This document shows, piece by piece, positions 57,576-64,000 of a DNA stretch of 64,000 bases. The notes beneath the pieces were generated by a model, which saw only the letters and a list, made by a program, of their open reading frames with translations, was not told where the DNA came from and searched no databases. Every line of letters begins with the position of its first letter. Within the stretch, counting starts at the first letter, position 1. The position numbers were made by a program, and so were the translations under genes. Source of the stretch: Micropruina sp. (lineage in GTDB: Bacteria; Actinomycetota; Actinomycetes; Propionibacteriales; Propionibacteriaceae); NCBI GenBank assembly GCA_016711105.1, contig JADJTO010000034.1, positions 1-64,000 on the forward strand. Direction: 5' to 3'.

Positions 57576-57644
57576 GGGAGCAGGGTCCGGGCGCGCGCCA
57601 CGCCGCCTCACGCGGCCCCCAGGACGGGCCCGGGCCCTGCTCCC
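57576..57644 (+). terminator. Strong 17-bp hairpin after the peptide gene
   Basis: GGGAGCAGGGTCCGGGC (57576-57592) pairs with GCCCGGGCCCTGCTCCC (57628-57644); the only non-Watson-Crick pair is G-U in RNA. The loop is 35 bases and no T run follows. Placed 30 bases after the peptide stop and before the next operon gene, it fits a partial terminator or 3' stabiliser that raises peptide mRNA over the downstream biosynthetic genes. Confidence 0.7.
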
Positions 57645-57702
57645 CCGCAAGACAACACAAGGAAAGGCGCCCACCGGCGCATGACAAGGAAGGACTCTGG
57701 AG

Positions 57703-58185
57703 ATGAACAAGACGCGTGTCGCCCTGATCGCCGGTTACATCGCGGCGGTCACCTGGCTGGGGTACCTGGCTGCTGATCCTGCAATGCGTGAGGCGTTCAC
57801 CGGAAGCTCGGCCTACACTCTGATCGCTTTCCTGGGTGCGCTGTATGCAGGCGTCACGCTGGCCACCGTCTGGTTCGTGGCGTTCCTGAACCGGTTCTCG
57901 TTCAAGTTGGCGGCGAATGATCTCTACCAGCCCGACGTGGCGAAGTCGGCCATTCACTCCTTGCTGGTGGTCGCACTGTTCAGCCGGCTCCCTGGCCTGC
58001 TCGGGCAGGAGTTTTGGCACACCAACATCGGCGTCGCGGCACTGCTGATCCCCCTCGCGTTGGCCGTCCGCGCGGCCTGGCGTGAACCCTCGCTGACTGG
58101 AGCCAGGAAAGCTCTGGCGTACCTTCCGATTTTCGTCTACCTGGTCGCCGACGCCGGCGTTCTCCTGTCCATGGGGCAGGGCTGA
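57703..58185 (+). CDS. Small polytopic membrane protein of the bacteriocin operon
   Basis: 160 residues from ATG 57703, with GGAG before it. Five hydrophobic segments at about residues 7-25, 41-63, 84-103, 108-125 and 140-157. No catalytic motif seen. I do not recognise a named family. In AS-48-type loci small multi-helix membrane proteins (C, C1, D1-like) act in maturation, secretion or immunity, and its place directly after the peptide gene suggests one of these jobs. The next gene follows three bases after its stop. Confidence 0.7.
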   Translation: MNKTRVALIAGYIAAVTWLGYLAADPAMREAFTGSSAYTLIAFLGALYAGVTLATVWFVAFLNRFSFKLAANDLYQPDVAKSAIHSLLVVALFSRLPGLLGQEFWHTNIGVAALLIPLALAVRAAWREPSLTGARKALAYLPIFVYLVADAGVLLSMGQG

Positions 58186-58188
58186 ACC

Positions 58189-58752
58189 GTGTTGTCAGTG
58201 CCAGCGTCCACCAACAGTTGGGCAGCTCGCCTCGCCCTGCGTGAGCTGAGTCGGGCCCATGTTGCCATCGGCGCCTGCCTCTTCCTCCTCGGGCTCCTTG
58301 CACAAGGCGCTCTGATGTCGTGGCTCCCCGGCGGCACCCAGCTATCGGGATCCGTCCAGGTGAGCACGGGCTGGGACGACTTGGTCCACATCCTGCTCAA
58401 CAACTCGGGGTTCTTCGTCCTGGTGTCACTGCTGCCAGGGCTGAACAGCGTCATTGTTGGCCCAACGCTCTTCATTCTCGGTACGACGGCGCACCAGATC
58501 CGCCTACTCCCGTGGACGGCGCAGTTCGACGTGTTGTACCGCCACACGGCCTTCGAACTGGTGGCGCTGTTCCTGGCCGTGCGCATCAGCTACATCGGCT
58601 ACTTCGCCATTCGCGAGTTCGTCGGCAGCGGGTCGCCGGACAAGACCGATCTCGTCGCCCGGCTGAGGGGGTTGCTGCCCCTCTACGGGGTGATGCTCCT
58701 GTGCACGGTCATCGGGGCAATCCTGGAAGGGAACGTTCGTGTTCACGTTTAG
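58189..58752 (+). CDS. SpoIIM/DUF95 family membrane protein (circular bacteriocin maturation/immunity type)
   Basis: 187 residues from GTG 58189. Four or more hydrophobic segments. SpoIIM/DUF95 features: LLNNSGFFVLVSLLPGLNS with the Asn-rich first segment, then YRHTAFELVALFLAVRISYI (the H-x-x-FE-L motif), and a C-terminal LLCTVIGAILEGNV ending in Glu as in the family. DUF95 proteins are a hallmark of circular bacteriocin loci (AS-48C, UblC, CclC), where they are needed for production and contribute to immunity. It overlaps the ATPase start by 14 bases. Confidence 0.78.
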   Translation: MLSVPASTNSWAARLALRELSRAHVAIGACLFLLGLLAQGALMSWLPGGTQLSGSVQVSTGWDDLVHILLNNSGFFVLVSLLPGLNSVIVGPTLFILGTTAHQIRLLPWTAQFDVLYRHTAFELVALFLAVRISYIGYFAIREFVGSGSPDKTDLVARLRGLLPLYGVMLLCTVIGAILEGNVRVHV

Positions 58753-59329
58753 CAACCTCGTCTTCAGCTACCGGGAGCGCCTTTTCGAGGGCTATTCGGA
58801 CTCGATCTCGGAGCCGAGGATCGGCATCGTTGGGATCAACGGCTCCGGAAAGACGACGCTACTGCGCCTCATCGACGGACAGCTGCTGCCTCAAGCCGGC
58901 TACGTTGAGACGCACGGATCGACCTATCTCGTGGATTTCAACCTTCGTCGGTACCGAAGTTTCACGGTGGAGGACCTGATCAGCCTGTGTCGCCCGCTCC
59001 GCTCCTTCGATGTTTCCCGCAGCGATCGCTTGGCGTCGATGCTGCACATGGACGAGTACCGAAGGATCCCCATCGGCGAGCTGTCGAAGGGTATGACCAA
59101 GAAGGTCTCACTCCTGCTCGGGCTGATGTCGACAGCGGACGTCCTGCTCATCGACGAGCCGTTCGAGTCGATCGACGCGGAGTCGAACGCCAATCTGCTC
59201 CAGCTGCTCAACGAAGAGCGGCGGGGTTTGGTGATCGTCAGCCACGACCTCACCCTGCTGGAGCAGGCGGTCGACGCCGTCTACTCGGTTCAGAACCGGC
59301 GCTTGGAGCGGCGATGCTTGGCTTCGTGA
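58739..59329 (+). CDS. ABC transporter ATP-binding protein of the bacteriocin operon
   Basis: 196 residues from GTG 58739, a minimal ABC ATPase. Walker A GIVGINGSGKTTLLRLI, signature IGELSKGMTKKVSLL (Ser-Lys-Gly-Met instead of Ser-Gly-Gly-Gln), Walker B VLLIDEPFESID, switch His in LVIVSHDL. It has no membrane domain and must pair with a separate permease, probably the next gene, which starts inside its last codons. In AS-48-type loci the single small ATPase (AS-48D) powers secretion and immunity. Confidence 0.88.
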   Translation: MFTFSNLVFSYRERLFEGYSDSISEPRIGIVGINGSGKTTLLRLIDGQLLPQAGYVETHGSTYLVDFNLRRYRSFTVEDLISLCRPLRSFDVSRSDRLASMLHMDEYRRIPIGELSKGMTKKVSLLLGLMSTADVLLIDEPFESIDAESNANLLQLLNEERRGLVIVSHDLTLLEQAVDAVYSVQNRRLERRCLAS

Positions 59330-60675
59330 CGGTCCTGGCCCGCCTCACGGCCCTGCGAAAGAAGCGGACGACAGTCAAGGATGTCGGCCTCGGGCTCCTC
59401 GTCGCCACTCTGCTTGCCGGCGGCGGCCTCGTCGCTCCCCAGTGGTGTGGCTGGCTGCTCCTGCTGTACTTCACCTCCGTCCAACTGCTGGCCTTTGTGG
59501 AGAATGACGTCTTCTTCGACTTCGGCGACCTTCGCCGGCTGGGCTTTCGAGAGCCCACCATCGCTTACCGGCTGGCCTATCTGACCCACTACGTGGCACG
59601 CGACAATTTCGTCTCGAACGGCATTGCGCTGGGTCTGGGCGGCGCAGTCCTCCTGGCTTCCGGGCGCGGCTGGTTCGCCGCCTGGGTCGTGGTCACGTAT
59701 CTGGCCAACCTGTGCCTCCTGCCGAGCCACGTTTACCTTGCGTCCCGCATGTCCGGGCGTGGACGGACGGTCTATCTGTGCCTGCTGTTCACGGCCTGGC
59801 TCCTCCTGCTGCTACCGCTGGCCCTGAACGGTCCGCTTCCCGACGCTTGGCTGCCACTGGCAGCGCCTCTGACCGCGGGGATTGTGCTCGTCCATATTGT
59901 CGCCGTCGACTACGCCGCCCGGCGCCTGCGCGGGAATGGGTTGGCCTCCTTCGGTGGTCGCCGCTATCTGGCCTGGCTGGCCCCGATCTCCCCGTTCCTG
60001 TTCAAGGACGTGCTGCTGCTCAAGGGCATGATTCTCCAGCGATTGGCGATGGGTCTCTCCCTGTTCAGCCTGCTGGCAGTCGGCTCGCCAGGGTCGTCAC
60101 TCCCCGGGCTTGCGTTGCTGGCACTCGGATCGGAGAACCTGCTGTTCGGGCGCCAGGAAGGCGCGTATCGGCTCCTCGCGGATGACAACCTCTTCGACGA
60201 CAAGGTCTTGCGCGCCGATCGGGGCGTCCTTCGTCGACACAAGCTGGTCTCGTTGAGCCTCGACGTTCCGCTCACCTGGGTGGTGATCGCAGGCCTGCTG
60301 CTCGCACTCGGTCAAGCCCGGGCGGACCAACTGGCCGCGATGGCCGGCGTTCTTCTGGCAGCGCTCGTGGTTGACGCTCCCGCGCTGTACCAGAGCACTC
60401 GCTTGGCCCGGGTGCTGAGGCATGCGGTCAGGTACTCGCTGCTGGGCGTGTTCGTCGCCGTGACGCTGAGCGGGCAGTCATTGACGCTGCTGTGGGCTTA
60501 CCTCGCCATCGTGATCTGCGTCTACCTCCCGGATCTGATGTCGGTGTACTGGCCGAAAGTTAGCTTCCGTGGACGGAGTGCGAGCGCTGAGAATTCTAGT
60601 GCTGGGGTACCTGAGGGCCGCGAAAAAGCGTCCGAAGTTCCCGCTGTGCCCAGCGTGAACCTGGTGCGGATCTAG
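59314..60675 (+). CDS. Large polytopic membrane protein, probable permease partner
   Basis: 453 residues from ATG 59314, overlapping the ATPase end by 16 bases. About ten to twelve hydrophobic segments, for example LGLLVATLLAGGGLVAP, VYLCLLFTAWLLLLLPLAL and LLWAYLAIVICVYLPDLMSV, followed by a polar 35-residue C-terminal tail. A cytoplasmic loop has RYLAWLAPISPFLFKDVLLL and LLFGRQEGAYRLLADDN. No named family recognised. Circular bacteriocin loci contain one large membrane protein (AS-48B, CclB) of comparable size whose role in maturation is not settled; this is the likely counterpart or the ABC permease. Confidence 0.72.
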   Translation: MLGFVTVLARLTALRKKRTTVKDVGLGLLVATLLAGGGLVAPQWCGWLLLLYFTSVQLLAFVENDVFFDFGDLRRLGFREPTIAYRLAYLTHYVARDNFVSNGIALGLGGAVLLASGRGWFAAWVVVTYLANLCLLPSHVYLASRMSGRGRTVYLCLLFTAWLLLLLPLALNGPLPDAWLPLAAPLTAGIVLVHIVAVDYAARRLRGNGLASFGGRRYLAWLAPISPFLFKDVLLLKGMILQRLAMGLSLFSLLAVGSPGSSLPGLALLALGSENLLFGRQEGAYRLLADDNLFDDKVLRADRGVLRRHKLVSLSLDVPLTWVVIAGLLLALGQARADQLAAMAGVLLAALVVDAPALYQSTRLARVLRHAVRYSLLGVFVAVTLSGQSLTLLWAYLAIVICVYLPDLMSVYWPKVSFRGRSASAENSSAGVPEGREKASEVPAVPSVNLVRI

Positions 60676-60714
60676 CCCCGCCAGCCCCAGTCAACATCAA
60701 CGTAAGGAACAGAC

Positions 60715-61074
60715 ATGAACGAGACGGACGCCCTTGAGGTCATCCAGGAACTGGTCAGCGAGGGTGACGCGGTATACGCGATGACCCGCACCAAGAAGCG
60801 CAACATCTTCGTCGATTTTCTCGACGTGGTCGTCAGCGGCGGTGCCCTGACCGGGGCCGCGGACATCGCCGACACCGTGGTTCAGTCGTACTACCTGGTC
60901 GCCTCGCCGGCGAAGGCAACGATCGTTCAGGTCCGTGACAGCCAGATCGCCGACACGATCGACGTTCCGAGCTGGAGCGCGGAGAAGGCCAAGGAACTCC
61001 AAGGGCAAGGCGTGTCCCTGAAGACGCTGAATGTCGCTGGCTACCGCTACAGCAGAGGGGTGCAGATCGCATGA
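60715..61074 (+). CDS. Small soluble hypothetical protein of the bacteriocin operon
   Basis: 119 residues from ATG 60715, with TAAGGAAC upstream. Mixed alpha/beta, acidic N-terminus (MNETDALEVIQELVSEGDAV), a glycine-rich middle (VVVSGGALTGAADIADTVV) and no membrane segment or signal peptide. No motif recognised. Its stop overlaps the start of the lipoprotein gene (ATGA), so it is made together with the second transporter. Possible regulator or accessory factor; immunity is less likely without a membrane segment. Confidence 0.65.
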   Translation: MNETDALEVIQELVSEGDAVYAMTRTKKRNIFVDFLDVVVSGGALTGAADIADTVVQSYYLVASPAKATIVQVRDSQIADTIDVPSWSAEKAKELQGQGVSLKTLNVAGYRYSRGVQIA

Positions 61075-61559
61075 ACGGCCGCTCCTCCCGCTGGCACGTG
61101 CGGTTAGCCGGCGCCACCCTCGCCGCGGTCGTCCTGCTGGGAGGGGTGGGCTGCTCGGCGACGCAGAGGGCGGTCGGCGATGCGGCAGTCATCGCGGTCG
61201 TGGACTCTGTTGACCGGACGTCCTTCGCCAAGCTGCATCCGAACCTGTTCGTGGCCGATGACCGGGGACCGGGGATGGAATCGGTCAGCGTGCTGAACTA
61301 CGACCCCAACAAGTTACCGTTCCCTTCCCGTCAAGAGGGGGCCGGCTACGGGCATTTGGGCACGGGGCCCAAGAACTTCCAGCAGGTCGTCCGCCACGTC
61401 TCGGTCATGGAGGGCGAGAAGTTCTACGTGGTCGAGTTCGACCCAACCAGCGGTGACAAGGTCTACGAGGAGGGTTCGTGGTTCCTGGCCGAAGAGCGCG
61501 ACGCCTACGTCGCCAAGCAGTTGGCGATCCTCGACGACCTGCTCAGCAAGGGACGTTGA
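61071..61559 (+). CDS. Putative lipoprotein of the bacteriocin operon
   Basis: 162 residues from ATG 61071. A lipoprotein signal with lipobox LGGVGC (Cys about residue 28) follows a basic N-terminus (NGRSSRWHVR). The mature part has VVDSVDRTSFAKLHPNLFVA, then VRHVSVMEGEKFYVVEFDPT and a charged C-terminus. No family recognised. Anchored outside the membrane next to a MacB-like exporter, it could capture the peptide for immunity, as lipoproteins do in lantibiotic systems; that is inference. Confidence 0.65.
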   Translation: MNGRSSRWHVRLAGATLAAVVLLGGVGCSATQRAVGDAAVIAVVDSVDRTSFAKLHPNLFVADDRGPGMESVSVLNYDPNKLPFPSRQEGAGYGHLGTGPKNFQQVVRHVSVMEGEKFYVVEFDPTSGDKVYEEGSWFLAEERDAYVAKQLAILDDLLSKGR

Positions 61560-61564
61560 TCGGC

Positions 61565-62674
61565 ATGGCCATGCTCGTCCGCAGCACCTGGTTGGCGACC
61601 GTCCTCGGCGTCGCGCTCCTGCTCAGCGGCTGTGTCGCAGACGCGAAACCTGCCACGGTCGCCACCCACACCCTCCAGACGGCGGAGTACTCCTACGCCG
61701 GGTACCTCGTCCCCAAGGTCAGCCGGAAGCTGAGCGTGTCGGCCACCGAGCTGGCAGTGCAACCCGGCGACACCGTGGCAGCGGGCGAGAGGCTCAGGGA
61801 GTCAACAGCCGCGATCAGGGAGCGCCGCCGAGTGCTTCGGTCGGCGGTGTCGGCCTACGCCCAACGCGTTCGGCTCGCCTCGGCGGCCGTGACCTCGCTG
61901 CGCAACGGCGGGAGTGGTTTCTACGCGCCGGCCGGGTCGGCGTCGGCGGCCGACGTCCGCACGGCCGAACGGGAGATCACCGCCGCCAAGACGGCGGAAG
62001 CTCGTGCCGCACTGACGTACAAGAATCAGCTGAGCAAGCTGACCGAAGCGAAGGCCACCTCCGACATCGCCTTCCACAAAGCTGATCGGACGCTGGCCCA
62101 GCGGGAGTACCGCACCCGGCTGATCGGGCTGTTCGACAGCCTGAAGACGGCCTGCACGACCGCCAAGTCGGCGGCGGAGGGGAAGCTGGCCGGCCTGGAC
62201 GTGAAGGCGCCGTTTGCCGGAGTGGTCACCCTCACAGCCGGTGAGGTGTGGATCAACTCGGCCGCAACGTCCTTCGTCTACGTGGCGACCGAGGATCAAC
62301 TCGACAGTGTGGCGGCACAAACGAGCCTCGAACTGCGGGTCAAGGGGACCGCGGTGGGCACGCTCAAGCTGGCGTCGAGCTCCTACGACGCGGAGGCGAC
62401 CACCAGCGCGGCATCACCCCGCTACCGGCTGCTGTTCGACGTCAAGGCGTCCGCAGATTTCACTCCGCGCGACCACGGCACCGCCAGCGCCACCTTCCAG
62501 GGGACTAACCTCGCCGTGCCGAGCGCCTTTCTCGGCCACGACAGCGAAAGCGACTTCGTCCTGGTCGGCGGGGAGCGGCGGGCGGTGGCGGTCGAGAAGG
62601 ATGCGCTGGGGCAGTTGGTGTTGACCAGCGGCGGCCTGACAGCCGGCGACGTGATTCAACAGGTGAGTAGCTGA
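61565..62674 (+). CDS. Membrane-fusion (HlyD/RND-type periplasmic adaptor) lipoprotein
   Basis: 369 residues from ATG 61565. Lipobox LLLSGC (Cys about residue 22). Lipoyl half-motifs flank a long helical hairpin: ELAVQPGDTVAAGERLRES at the start and GLDVKAPFAGVVTLTAGEVW after about 110 helical residues. A beta-barrel part then ends AVEKDALGQLVLTSGGLTAGD. This is the adaptor found with MacB-type ABC exporters and matches AS-48F-like proteins of the second transporter (EFGH) in enterocin AS-48 loci. Confidence 0.85.
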   Translation: MAMLVRSTWLATVLGVALLLSGCVADAKPATVATHTLQTAEYSYAGYLVPKVSRKLSVSATELAVQPGDTVAAGERLRESTAAIRERRRVLRSAVSAYAQRVRLASAAVTSLRNGGSGFYAPAGSASAADVRTAEREITAAKTAEARAALTYKNQLSKLTEAKATSDIAFHKADRTLAQREYRTRLIGLFDSLKTACTTAKSAAEGKLAGLDVKAPFAGVVTLTAGEVWINSAATSFVYVATEDQLDSVAAQTSLELRVKGTAVGTLKLASSSYDAEATTSAASPRYRLLFDVKASADFTPRDHGTASATFQGTNLAVPSAFLGHDSESDFVLVGGERRAVAVEKDALGQLVLTSGGLTAGDVIQQVSS

Positions 62675-62675
62675 C

Positions 62676-63344
62676 ATGATCTCGCTCAACGGTGTCGACA
62701 AGACCTACCGCGGACGCAACTTCGAGGTGGCCGCGCTCCGGTCCCTCAGCCTGGCCGTCCCCCAAGGTCAGTACCTCTCCGTGGTCGGCAAGAGCGGCTC
62801 GGGCAAGTCCTCCTTGATGAAGATCATCGGCCTGCTCGACTTCGACTACGAAGGCGTCTACGAGCTGAGCGGACGATCCCTGCGAGGCGTCGGCGATCAG
62901 GCTCTGTCCCAGGCGCGTCGCCGGATCGGGTACGTGTTCCAGGACTTCCAGCTGGTGTCGCGGTTCACCGTCCGTCGAAATCTGGAGATCGCCTCGGTGA
63001 TCCGGCACGGATCGGTTGACGCTGCCCAGGTGGCTCAGGGCCTTGAGGACGTGGGCTTGGCCGACAAGGCGCTCAGCTATCCCGACGAGTTGAGCGGCGG
63101 TCAGAAGCAGCGGGTTGCGATCGCTCGGGCCATGTTGGGCGGCCCGGACCTGCTGATCGCCGACGAACCGACCGGGGCGCTGGACGGCGCGACGGCGTCC
63201 GCGATCTTGGACCTGCTCGCCGACATTCATCAGCGACACGACTGCAGCATCCTGGTGGTCACCCATGACGACGAGGTCGCGGCCGCTGCCGAACGCACGG
63301 TCGAGCTGGTAGCGGGGGAGGTCGTCCGTGACGTACTTCGCTAA
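62676..63344 (+). CDS. MacB/LolD-type ABC transporter ATP-binding protein
   Basis: 222 residues from ATG 62676, immediately after the adaptor gene. Walker A VGKSGSGKSSLMKIIG, Q-loop YVFQDFQLVSRFTV, signature ELSGGQKQRVAIARAML, Walker B LLIADEPTGALDG, switch His in LVVTHDDEV. Works with the next permease as a peptide exporter or self-protection pump, equivalent to AS-48G. It overlaps the permease start by 17 bases. Confidence 0.93.
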   Translation: MISLNGVDKTYRGRNFEVAALRSLSLAVPQGQYLSVVGKSGSGKSSLMKIIGLLDFDYEGVYELSGRSLRGVGDQALSQARRRIGYVFQDFQLVSRFTVRRNLEIASVIRHGSVDAAQVAQGLEDVGLADKALSYPDELSGGQKQRVAIARAMLGGPDLLIADEPTGALDGATASAILDLLADIHQRHDCSILVVTHDDEVAAAAERTVELVAGEVVRDVLR

Positions 63345-64000
63345 GTTGTGCATCGAGGGCCTTCGCTACAACAAGGTTCGCTCGTTCCTGACCGGGCTGG
63401 GCGTGCTGGTCGGGGTGGGTTCGGTGGTGCTGATTCTGGCCCTGACCACGAGTCTGTCGGCCCACCTCGGCAACCAGAGCACCGACCGTTTCACCGTGGG
63501 TCTGTCGAGCAGCGCCGAGGCGAACGCGGACGTGGTCGCCGCCCTGGCGACCGCTCCCATGTCGGCCCGGGTCGAGGCCGTCCGGCTGCGTCCGGATGTG
63601 TCCGCCGTTGAGGTCGAGACCCCTGGCCGCACGCTCTCTGTGACCAGCCCGGACGGCAGCACCATGGCCGATCTGCGCTGCGCTTTCGACGACAATGTCG
63701 AGGTCGTCGAGGGCCGTCCGTTCTCGGAGGCCACCGGGAATGTGGCGATCATGTACGCCAATCCGGAGTTCCGGGAGAGCACCCAGGTGGGCAGCGTCAT
63801 CGGAATCGACGGAGCCGCGTTCACGGTGATCGGCCTGACTCAGAACCTGGGCCCGGACGGGTCCACCCGGCTCTTCCTGCCCCAACGGGCAGCCGAGCAC
63901 GTCCAGCTGACCGAGGCGCAGGCGAGCAGCAGTTTCACCGTGATCGTCCGGCAGCCGGAGGATCTCGCCGAAACCCGCGCGGACGTCCTGGCGCAACTCA
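63328..64000 (+). CDS. FtsX/MacB-type ABC permease, partial
   Basis: GTG 63328 to the window edge, 224 residues visible. The N-terminal cytoplasmic segment AKLCIEGLRYNKVRSFLTGL leads into the first membrane helix (GVLVGVGSVVLILALTTSL), then a large extracytoplasmic MacB periplasmic-core domain (VEVVEGRPFSEATGNVAIMY, then STQVGSVIGIDGAAFTVIGL). The remaining helices lie beyond the window. Partner of the preceding ATPase and adaptor, equivalent to AS-48H. Confidence 0.9.
   Translation, partial: MTYFAKLCIEGLRYNKVRSFLTGLGVLVGVGSVVLILALTTSLSAHLGNQSTDRFTVGLSSSAEANADVVAALATAPMSARVEAVRLRPDVSAVEVETPGRTLSVTSPDGSTMADLRCAFDDNVEVVEGRPFSEATGNVAIMYANPEFRESTQVGSVIGIDGAAFTVIGLTQNLGPDGSTRLFLPQRAAEHVQLTEAQASSSFTVIVRQPEDLAETRADVLAQL

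Noticed and set aside
1..64000. Insertion sequences, integrases, rRNA genes or phage modules
   Set aside because: I saw no transposase, integrase, rRNA or structural phage gene on either strand; the DUF222/HNH protein is not a mobile element by itself.

Overview
The window is high-GC DNA with frequent GTG/TTG starts and actinobacterial gene content: a DUF222/HNH protein, a DUF6049 exported protein, a MurJ with mycobacterial-type domain architecture, CCA-adding enzyme and trxB. The order CCA-adding enzyme - DUF6049 - murJ - (insert) - trxB matches the neighbourhood usually found near oriC in Actinobacteria. A Propionibacteriaceae-like host is plausible but is an inference. At least 17 conserved genes or gene junctions are interrupted by single-base insertions or deletions, many in G or C runs. 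They include genes expected to be indispensable (CCA enzyme, murJ), so most are probably sequence errors. I annotate those genes at full length and mark each shift point.

Layout. 0-4 kb: end of a pilus/SAF-type operon, an HNH protein and the CCA enzyme. 4-10 kb: DUF6049 and MurJ. 10-19 kb: an aminotransferase and a glycerol regulon (glpFK, a SorC-type regulator, glpABC) with palindromic operator candidates. 19-23 kb: porphyrin oxidase, thioredoxin reductase, and a DUF4143 ATPase preceded by a 23-bp tandem repeat. 23-29 kb: RidA, an osmoprotectant ABC transporter, a GNAT protein and an AAA ATPase. 29-33 kb: ArfB, a GH31 glycosidase, a glutamine amidotransferase and a YbdK-type ligase. 33-40 kb: four tandem paralogous secreted FG-GAP proteins. 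40-46.6 kb: serine dehydratase, a zinc-finger protein, a sugar epimerase, a phosphotransferase, a monooxygenase-like protein, and a Nei - ion channel - metallohydrolase operon. 46.6-52 kb: Lhr helicase and an AbiEi-type antitoxin without an evident full toxin.

52-64 kb is the most interesting part. It holds two NarL-type response regulators, a double-length histidine kinase and a small kinase-like protein that has lost its phospho-acceptor His. They lead into an operon that begins with an 80-residue, cysteine-free, cationic, very hydrophobic peptide. A strong hairpin follows, then a small membrane protein, a SpoIIM/DUF95 membrane protein, an ABC ATPase, a large polytopic membrane protein, a small soluble protein, two lipoproteins (one a membrane-fusion protein), a MacB-type ATPase and an FtsX/MacB-type permease that runs off the window. 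This gene set resembles circular (head-to-tail cyclised) bacteriocin loci of the enterocin AS-48 type. I propose it as a new actinobacterial circular bacteriocin system with its own unusual signalling module.
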